Shown piece by piece: positions 35,998-41,472 of a stretch of 47,568 nucleotides of DNA (positions are counted from its first letter, which is position 1; each line of letters begins with the position of its first letter). Source of the DNA: Candidatus Izemoplasma sp. (GTDB taxonomy: Bacteria > Bacillota_I > Bacilli_A > Izemoplasmatales > Izemoplasmataceae); assembly GCA_021736205.1 (NCBI GenBank), contig JAIPGF010000008.1, forward strand, positions 1 through 47,568, given 5' to 3'. The position numbers and the translations under genes were made by a program. The notes under the pieces were generated by a model. That model did not search any database and was not told the origin of the DNA. It was given only the letters and a program-made list of their open reading frames with translations.

Positions 35998-37042
35998 GAG
36001 AGCTCCTTTCTAAGTATTGGTTTAACTCAGGAAATATTTTTTTATAAGTTGTTGGAAGTGAGTAGTTTGTTTCTATGGTATTTAGGGATTTATAAATGTA
36101 ATTTGGAAACGGCTTTGTCGTTTTAACTAAGTAAGCTCTAATTTGCCATTTTAAATGGGTGAAAACGTGGGTATAATACTTAAGTTTTTTCACATCTAAA
36201 ATCTCTAAATGATTAAATTGGGATGTGATTGTTGTTTTTGTTAGGTGTGTGTCAAGTGTGTAAAACCCATAAAGACTATTTAATAAAGCGGTTTCTCTTT
36301 TCTTAATAGCTATGGTGTTATTGGTTAAAAAAACAAGGACTGTTTTCTTTTGTCGTTTCTTTTTAAGAGCTGGTTGTTTAATAGGTAAGGTACCTTGGAT
36401 GTTCTTTTTATAGGCACTGCATGTTTCATTGATTGGACAAATATCACATCTTGGTGTTTTACTTGGCAGACAAACAGTAGCACCTAGTTCCATCAAACCT
36501 TCTGTGAAGTCTGAAGGATTTTCTTCTGAAATCAAATTAGAAACAACATGCTTTATTTGTTTTTTTACCGCCGGTTCTTTAATAGATTTTGTGATGGCTT
36601 CTTGTCTAGCAATAACTCGGTAAACATTCCCATCTACGGCTGCATAGGGTTTATTAAAAGCGATAGACATCATCGCAGATGCCGTGTAAGGGCCAATGCC
36701 TGGTAAACCTAGTAATGTTTCATAGTCATTTGGAAAGCTTCCATTGTACTTAGAAATGATAATAACGGCAGTTTTTTTCATGTTACGTGCTCGGATGTAA
36801 TAGCCTAAACCTTCCCATAGTTTTAAAAGATGATCAAGCTTTACTTCGGCAAGTGCTTGCATGGTTGGTAATTCTTTGATAAATCTAGTATAGTAATCAA
36901 TTACAGTAGCGACTTGAGTTTGTTGAAGCATGATTTCAGAGACCCAGATCGCATAAGGTGAATGTTCTTTACGCCAAGGTAAGTCGCGCTTATTTTCTTG
37001 ATACCAGTTAATCAATTTAGATTGAAATAGTTGTTTGTTCAT
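35987..37042 (-). CDS. mutY: A/G-specific adenine DNA glycosylase MutY
   Basis: A 351-residue MutY. The helix-hairpin-helix LLGLPGIGPYTASAMMSIAF, the catalytic Asp in YAAVDGNVYRV, and Glu36 in WVSEIMLQQTQV are all present. Four cysteines in CLPSKTPRCDICPINETC (CX6CX2CX5C) bind the 4Fe-4S cluster. The C-terminal domain, which recognises 8-oxoG, ends near HVFTHLKWQIRAYLV. The enzyme removes A opposite 8-oxoG and so protects against oxidative mutation. An open frame runs further to 37111, but the ATG at 37042 fits the MutY N-terminus (LINWYQENKRDLPWR) and is taken as start; the ribosome site GGTGA is weak. Confidence 0.95.
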   Translation of the reverse strand: MNKQLFQSKLINWYQENKRDLPWRKEHSPYAIWVSEIMLQQTQVATVIDYYTRFIKELPTMQALAEVKLDHLLKLWEGLGYYIRARNMKKTAVIIISKYNGSFPNDYETLLGLPGIGPYTASAMMSIAFNKPYAAVDGNVYRVIARQEAITKSIKEPAVKKQIKHVVSNLISEENPSDFTEGLMELGATVCLPSKTPRCDICPINETCSAYKKNIQGTLPIKQPALKKKRQKKTVLVFLTNNTIAIKKRETALLNSLYGFYTLDTHLTKTTITSQFNHLEILDVKKLKYYTHVFTHLKWQIRAYLVKTTKPFPNYIYKSLNTIETNYSLPTTYKKIFPELNQYLERSSHGK

Positions 37043-37217
37043 ATTTATCACCAGATATATTGTAAACGTCTGTCTTATATAACACAATTTTATCACATAT
37101 CTTTCACGCACAGAAGACTTGTTTTTTTATCTTGAGCGCATTCTTTATGATTTAAAAAATATAATGATTACAAATTTAAGATTGTTTTAGTATATGGAAT
37201 GAAATATTCTTATAAAA

Positions 37218-37226
37218 TGGTATAAT
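37218..37226 (+). promoter_or_regulatory. extended -10 promoter of encapsulin cassette
   Basis: TGG-TATAAT at 37218-37226 with no good -35. The leader to the ATG at 37270 is about 35 bases. No Fur-like palindrome was recognised. Confidence 0.5.
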
Positions 37227-37269
37227 GTAGTTGAAGATAAGTTTTAAAAAATTGAAGGAGGAGTTAAAT

Positions 37270-37605
37270 ATGAATCAATACCATGAACCAGTAGATTTGT
37301 TAGATGATGAAACAAAGGATGTCACACGAGCTTTTAGAAGTTTAATTGAAGAATTTGAAGCAGTTGATTGGTATAATCAACGTATGAATGCGACGGACGA
37401 TGATGAATTAAGAGAAATTTTAAAACACAATCGTGATGAAGAGTTAGAACACGCTGCCATGGCATTAGAATGGTTAAGACGTAAAATGCCTGAGTTAGAT
37501 GAGGAACTTCGCGATAATTTATTTAAAGAAGGTCCAATTGGGCATCATGATGAAGAATCAGATGAAGAAACAAAAGAATTAAATGTTGGTAATTTAAAGA
37601 AATAG
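37270..37605 (+). CDS. encapsulated ferritin-like protein (EncFtn) with C-terminal cargo peptide
   Basis: A 111-residue ferritin-like cargo protein. Two helices carry metal residues: FRSLIEEFEAVDWYNQRM and NRDEELEHAAMALEWLRRKM, the latter with an E-x-x-H motif, as in encapsulated ferritins whose ferroxidase centre forms between two subunits. After an acidic, flexible linker (ESDEETKE) it ends in LNVGNLKK, which matches the encapsulin cargo-loading peptide. It would oxidise Fe(II) and deposit iron inside the shell. AAGGAGGAG lies seven bases before the ATG at 37270. The next gene, the shell protein, begins nine bases after its stop, so the two form one operon. Confidence 0.92.
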   Translation: MNQYHEPVDLLDDETKDVTRAFRSLIEEFEAVDWYNQRMNATDDDELREILKHNRDEELEHAAMALEWLRRKMPELDEELRDNLFKEGPIGHHDEESDEETKELNVGNLKK

Positions 37606-37614
37606 GAGGTTTTT

Positions 37615-38403
37615 ATGGATCTATTTAAACAAAATTTAGCACCTATTCCAACTGCAGGATGGGATGAAATTACAGACCGTGCAACAGAAGTTATTACATC
37701 TATTCTATCAGCTAGAAAAGTGTTGAAGGTTGATGGACCGTTGGGATTAGAAAAAGAATCTTTACAGACCGGAAGATTAAAAGACATTAAAGAAAAAGGA
37801 AATGTTCAATCTGGTGTATACGATGTTAAAGCGCTCTTAGAAAGTCGTATTACATTTAAATTAGACCGCTGGGAACTTGATAATTTGTTGCGTGGTGCAG
37901 AAGATGTAGAATTAGAACCCCTTGAAAAAGCGGCAGAAGAACTTGCGCTTTTTGAAGAAGATGTTATTTTTAATGGATACAAACAAGCAGGCATTGAAGG
38001 GTTAGTTAAAAAAGCGGCACATACCATAAAATCATCAAACGAAACAAATGATATTTTAGAGCATATAGCTGAGGCAGTACTTAAATTACAAGATGCGTAT
38101 GCATCTGGACCATTTTATATGGTTGTATCTGATGAGGCATACAAGATTTTAAATCAAGTACATGGTGGAAAACTATTGATTGATTTAGTTAAAAAAATTA
38201 TTGGTGGAGAAATCATCCGCAGTAAAGTTATTAAAGGGGCTTTATTACTTCCTTATAATAACGCTGATTTACAAATGATTATTGGACAAGATTATAAAAT
38301 AGGTTATGTTGATCATGATAGAAAAGAAGTTGAGTTATTCTTAATGACCTCTTTCACATCTCGTATACTTGATGAAAATTTACTTGTTCATTTTGAATTT
38401 TAA
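37615..38403 (+). CDS. encapsulin nanocompartment shell protein (family 1)
   Basis: A 262-residue encapsulin of the HK97 phage-capsid fold. It begins MDLFKQNLAPIPTAGWDEI, with helix GWDEITDRATEVITSILSAR, then KVDGPLGLEKESLQTGRL and an E-loop region DVKALLESRITFKLDRWELD; the tail ends TSRILDENLLVHFEF. This is the usual length and profile of T=1 family-1 shells, which self-assemble from 60 subunits. AGGAGG lies six bases before the ATG. With the cargo peptide of the upstream ferritin, it forms an iron-storage compartment. Downstream terminator at 38412-38439. Confidence 0.93.
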   Translation: MDLFKQNLAPIPTAGWDEITDRATEVITSILSARKVLKVDGPLGLEKESLQTGRLKDIKEKGNVQSGVYDVKALLESRITFKLDRWELDNLLRGAEDVELEPLEKAAEELALFEEDVIFNGYKQAGIEGLVKKAAHTIKSSNETNDILEHIAEAVLKLQDAYASGPFYMVVSDEAYKILNQVHGGKLLIDLVKKIIGGEIIRSKVIKGALLLPYNNADLQMIIGQDYKIGYVDHDRKEVELFLMTSFTSRILDENLLVHFEF

Positions 38404-38411
38404 TGATTATT

Positions 38412-38439
38412 AGAGCAAGTCATTTCGACTTGCTCTTTT
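38412..38439 (+). terminator. terminator after encapsulin gene
   Basis: A 10-bp GC-containing stem (38412-38421 with 38427-38436), 5-base loop and TTTT tail. Confidence 0.88.
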
Positions 38440-38492
38440 ATCATATCAAGTTGTTTTTATAGACTATTTAAAAACAACTAAAGGAGGAAATA

Positions 38493-38693
38493 ATGTTTAA
38501 AAGAAACACGTTAAGTATATTGGTATGGGGACTTTTAATTTTAATTTTGAGTATCCCGATTTTGAATTTAATTTTCTTAATTTGGGGATTTTTAGCTCAT
38601 CGATTTAGTAAAAATGTTAGGAATTTTATCGTAGCCTATATTATCCTTTATTTTATCTTTGGGGTTGCTGCTTTCCAAGGAGGTTTCATATAA
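38493..38693 (+). CDS. two-helix small membrane protein
   Basis: A predicted 66-residue protein with two hydrophobic helices (about 8-34 and 44-62) split by a basic loop (HRFSKNVRN). AAAGGAGG five bases before the ATG is an excellent ribosome site, which is the main support that it is real. A terminator on each side makes it monocistronic, apart from possible read-through from the encapsulin operon. A promoter may lie in the short spacer 38440-38480. No family recognised. Confidence 0.6.
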   Translation: MFKRNTLSILVWGLLILILSIPILNLIFLIWGFLAHRFSKNVRNFIVAYIILYFIFGVAAFQGGFI

Positions 38694-38698
38694 GATTG

Positions 38699-38725
38699 AA
38701 CTGTGAGAATTTCTCACAGTTTTTA
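38699..38725 (+). terminator. terminator after small membrane protein
   Basis: Arms 38699-38708 and 38712-38721 pair over 10 bp with T-run after. Confidence 0.8.
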
Positions 38726-38787
38726 TTCTTTAATTAAGTATATTATGCGTAAATTCATATTTTTTTCACAACTATTATTTTAATTTG

Positions 38788-38803
38788 TGATATAGTGTAA
38801 ACA
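38788..38803 (+). promoter_or_regulatory. upstream promoter overlapping a TGTTTACACT-type element
   Basis: TGA-TATAGT at 38788-38796. The reverse complement of TGTTTACACT lies at 38794-38803 and overlaps the -10. Its mate is at 38870-38879. Confidence 0.4.
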
Positions 38804-38868
38804 GGTGGAAATTGAGCCTATCTTTTATATTTCTTTATGCATTAAAAATAATGAGTTGTTTTTAATTC

Positions 38869-38897
38869 TTGTTTACACTTAGTCCCGATTGTATAAT
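38869..38897 (+). promoter_or_regulatory. promoter of CASTOR-like channel gene
   Basis: TTGTTT (38869-38874), a 17-base spacer and TATAAT (38892-38897). The -35 is covered by TGTTTACACT at 38870-38879, an inverted partner of the element at 38794. Confidence 0.5.
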
Positions 38898-38919
38898 AAA
38901 GATGGTTGGGAGGTAACTT

Positions 38920-40749
38920 ATGAAAATAAAACAACGCTTATCGAAAGCAAGAAGTAAAATTAGTATTAAAACCTATAAACGTCCTGGTGTTTTTATCATC
39001 ATGATGATGGTGGGGATTAATCTTATGATTTTAGTGATTGCCGCATTTGTCGCGACACTGATAAACAATGAGTATTTAAATGTATTTGATGCACTTGTAC
39101 ATGGTAGTGTCAAATGGATGTTAACACCAAATGCTATTTTAGAAGTAGAAGATTCTAATATGTTAGTACTAGCAGTTGCTGTGTTGATTGTTGGTATGGT
39201 GTTATTTACCGGAACCATTATTGCTTTAACAACAAACTTAATTAAAGAATATTTTGAGAGTAAGCGTAGTGGGAGCGGTAAGGTTTATTTAGAAAAACAT
39301 ATTGTGATTTTGAATTGGAATAATAAGGTACCAGAACTCGTGGCAGATCTATTACATTTAGAAGAAGAAGACTTAACAGTGATGATTTTAGCTGACATTG
39401 ATAAAAAAGAAGCTGAAAAACAAATTGTTAATGCGATTAATATTTTATCGGAAAAGAAAAACTCTTTATCTAACTTAAATGTATTAGTCAAAAATGGCAG
39501 TCCCTTATTAACCAAGAATTTATATGATATCTCGATTGAAGAAGCAATCGCAGTTATTATAATGAATAAAGATACGTATGAAACTGTGACAGCTGATATG
39601 ACAAAAAGTGATTTAAATGTGGTTAAGACAGTATTGAATGTCGGACGTATTAGTTATAAGTACGACCCACCGATTGTTGCTGAGATAAAACGTATTGAAA
39701 CAAAAGAAAAAATTCAAACAATGGCTAAGGCTGTTGAAACGCTCAAACCGCATACCTTATTACCGATTTGTTTTGATAGACGATTAGGGCAAATCATTGC
39801 GCAAACGATTATTCATAATTATATGGAAGATGTCTATTTATCATTATTTAGTTTTAAAGGTAGTGAAGTATATAGATTAAAAGATGTGACATTTGATGCG
39901 TGTTTAAAAGACTATGATCAATGTGTACCACTTGCTAAAAAAGGAAATGATTTATTTGTCTTATCTGAAAGCATTAAAACGATTGCTCATAAATCAAATA
40001 CAACAACACCGTTAGTATCACTAAAAACCAAAGAATATAAAAGTTCAACAGATGCAGAAATTTATGTCATTGGCAATAATAATAAACTTCAATTTATGCT
40101 AAACGCCTTTAAAGCGTATGAAAAAATATACAATAATGAATTTAGTGCTAAGTGGATTAAAATAGAAGAACTTAAATCATTTATTGAAGATATCAACTCA
40201 CGTCAGGTCACAAATACAACTAAACCAATCACAATTGTGTTGTTATCAGATGAAACCCAATCAAGAGACAGTTTAGATGCCAACGTGATTAATAACCTGA
40301 TTTATTTAGAGGGTCATATCAAGCGCGATGATGTTAATATTATTGTTGAATTGTTAGATCCAAATAATGATAAAATTGTTAAAGATTTCGACATTAATAA
40401 TACTATTATTTCCAACAAAATAATTTCATTATTACTAAGTAAACTAGCATTATTTGAAGAAACAGAATCATTTTATGAAAACTTATTATCACTTGAAATT
40501 AATCAACAAGAAGAAAGTGCGCAAGAAGCGTTTATTAGAAAAGCCGAATATTTAGTTGATGAGACATTCCCAATTGAATTCCCAACAGCTAAATCATTTG
40601 TTAAATCTATATATAATGCATTTGACACTAAGGTGATTCCGTTTGGGGTTATTAAAAATAATAACTTACAAATTATTTCTAAAAATCTCCATAAAAAAGA
40701 ACCACTGATTATTGAAAAGACAGACTTAATCGTCTTAATGAAACTTTAA
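38920..40749 (+). CDS. CASTOR/POLLUX (DMI1)-like ion channel with RCK-like domain
   Basis: A 609-residue protein with two membrane helices at about 24-48 and 81-106 and a pore-like loop between them (50-78). From 127 on it is cytoplasmic. The start of that part, HIVILNWNNKVPELVADLL, is the mark of the CASTOR/POLLUX/DMI1 group, whose RCK-type domains gate a cation channel. The pore loop has KWMLTPNAILEVEDSN and lacks a GYG filter, as known for that group. A second Rossmann-like region lies near 360-500 (AEIYVIGNNNKLQFMLNAF). In bacteria the role is unknown; ion or calcium homeostasis is possible. GGAGG precedes the ATG and two promoters lie upstream. Confidence 0.7.
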   Translation: MKIKQRLSKARSKISIKTYKRPGVFIIMMMVGINLMILVIAAFVATLINNEYLNVFDALVHGSVKWMLTPNAILEVEDSNMLVLAVAVLIVGMVLFTGTIIALTTNLIKEYFESKRSGSGKVYLEKHIVILNWNNKVPELVADLLHLEEEDLTVMILADIDKKEAEKQIVNAINILSEKKNSLSNLNVLVKNGSPLLTKNLYDISIEEAIAVIIMNKDTYETVTADMTKSDLNVVKTVLNVGRISYKYDPPIVAEIKRIETKEKIQTMAKAVETLKPHTLLPICFDRRLGQIIAQTIIHNYMEDVYLSLFSFKGSEVYRLKDVTFDACLKDYDQCVPLAKKGNDLFVLSESIKTIAHKSNTTTPLVSLKTKEYKSSTDAEIYVIGNNNKLQFMLNAFKAYEKIYNNEFSAKWIKIEELKSFIEDINSRQVTNTTKPITIVLLSDETQSRDSLDANVINNLIYLEGHIKRDDVNIIVELLDPNNDKIVKDFDINNTIISNKIISLLLSKLALFEETESFYENLLSLEINQQEESAQEAFIRKAEYLVDETFPIEFPTAKSFVKSIYNAFDTKVIPFGVIKNNNLQIISKNLHKKEPLIIEKTDLIVLMKL

Positions 40750-41025
40750 CACTGCACAGTTTTAAAGATAGTTACAAAAAAATTATCTAGTTTGATAACG
40801 TTTTATTCAATTTATAGTGGACAAACATGTTAAAACTAGCTAAAATAAAGTATAAGATGTAATTACTTGTAGTATTTTTTAAATTTTGAAATCCCACTGT
40901 TTATTTTTTTAGTATAAAAGTATAATAAATTTATATGTGTTTTGTCAAGTGAATATTACGTTAATTTGAAAAAAATTATAATTAAATTAAAATTGCGTTA
41001 ATCGCTCAATTTTAACGGAAAACAC

Positions 41026-41054
41026 TTGAAAACAAAAAAGATAAATGGTATGAT
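41026..41054 (+). promoter_or_regulatory. promoter of candidate non-coding RNA
   Basis: TTGAAA (41026-41031), a 17-base spacer, and TATGAT (41049-41054) preceded by TGG. A good sigma-A promoter with no gene for 400 bases after it. Confidence 0.55.
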
Positions 41055-41060
41055 TTAATA

Positions 41061-41210
41061 CAAGAAGTTGAAAGACTTCAAGCGTATAATTTGTGGTTGA
41101 GTTTGACAAATCTAGTAAGAAAAATCAGACCATCTCACATTTATCGAAACCTGGTAGATGATATAAGATGATCAAAACCACTAGTAAAAACTGACTCAGT
41201 TTCAAGTTTA
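41061..41210 (+). ncRNA. candidate structured RNA upstream of surface-protein locus
   Basis: Starts just after the promoter at 41026-41054. A 5' hairpin is GAAGT/ACTTC (41064-41068 with 41075-41079); a long-range helix GTGGTT (41093-41098) pairs with AACCAC (41176-41181), enclosing CATCT/AGATG (41131-41135 with 41156-41160); and AAACTGA-C-TCAGTTT follows at 41188-41202. No long open frame was found in it. No Rfam family is recognised and the 3' end is unknown. Confidence 0.35.
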
Positions 41211-41223
41211 CCCTGTTTACACT

Positions 41224-41249
41224 ATGCAATAAATTCTTGAATATTGCAT
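41224..41249. promoter_or_regulatory. dyad operator candidate over -35 box
   Basis: ATGCAATA (41224-41231) and TATTGCAT (41242-41249) are perfect inverted 8-mers ten bases apart. Their span includes the -35 hexamer (41237-41242) of the collagen-like gene promoter, a classic repressor layout. Confidence 0.5.
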
Positions 41250-41265
41250 ACACTTCGTGTATAAT
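41237..41265 (+). promoter_or_regulatory. promoter of collagen-like lipoprotein gene
   Basis: TTGAAT (41237-41242), a 17-base spacer and TATAAT (41260-41265) preceded by TG. The transcript should start near 41272 and have a leader of about 200 bases. Confidence 0.65.
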
Positions 41266-41294
41266 ATAATTAACATTGACGACATGGAGGAAGT

Positions 41295-41348
41295 AAAGGT
41301 TCGTAAAGGAGGGAGAGTCATGCCTTAGCGTTAACTGTTGTAACCTTT
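41295..41348 (+). other. leader stem with strong Shine-Dalgarno and two-codon frame
   Basis: AAAGGTT (41295-41301) can pair with AACCTTT (41342-41348). Inside lies AAAGGAGG (41305-41312), and seven bases after it ATG-CCT-TAG (41320-41328), a reading frame of only two amino acids. A 14-codon frame starting at 41284 (no ribosome site) ends on the same TAG. Confidence 0.45.
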
Positions 41349-41365
41349 GGTGTAAATAGTTATCG

Positions 41366-41393
41366 AAAAAAACAACGTTATGTTTGTTTTTTT
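41366..41393 (+). terminator. terminator-like hairpin inside leader
   Basis: AAAAAAACAA (41366-41375) pairs with TTGTTTTTTT (41384-41393), 8-base loop. A mostly A-U stem with a T-run, so a weak terminator or attenuator about 80 bases before the next start codon. Confidence 0.4.
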
Positions 41394-41472
41394 GTTCATG
41401 TTAGCAATACCACTCGCGCAAGTGAGTGAAAAAATAAGTGAGAATTTATATTAAATAAGAAAAAGGAGGTAC

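Larger units (their letters stand above)
40750..41472. other. 723-base non-coding region upstream of collagen-like gene
   Basis: No protein gene of support is seen, but it is rich in signals. An imperfect hairpin lies at 40987-41015. A promoter at 41026-41054 opens a candidate structured RNA (about 41061-41210), including an AAACTGA-C-TCAGTTT dyad at 41188-41202. TGTTTACACT recurs at 41214-41223, a 26-base dyad at 41224-41249 covers the -35 of a second promoter (41237-41265), and a leader with its own small frame and terminator fills 41272-41472. Bases 40750-40980 show no clear feature. Confidence 0.5.

Noticed and set aside
38797-38919. Riboswitch (ydaO/c-di-AMP type) ahead of the channel gene
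   Set aside because: The leader is AT-rich and lacks the known conserved cores; only a simple inverted repeat was found.
121-41114. Shared 14-mer GTTTGACAAATCTA at 122-135 and 41101-41114
   Set aside because: Expected by chance in AT-rich DNA of this length, and no matching -10 lies at either site.
9502-41198. Shared 11-mer AAACTGACTCA at 9502 and 41188
   Set aside because: Short enough to be chance; the surrounding dyads differ in orientation.
41295-41348. T-loop-like GGTTCG suggesting a tRNA
   Set aside because: No acceptor stem, anticodon arm or GGTTCGAATCC context could be built.
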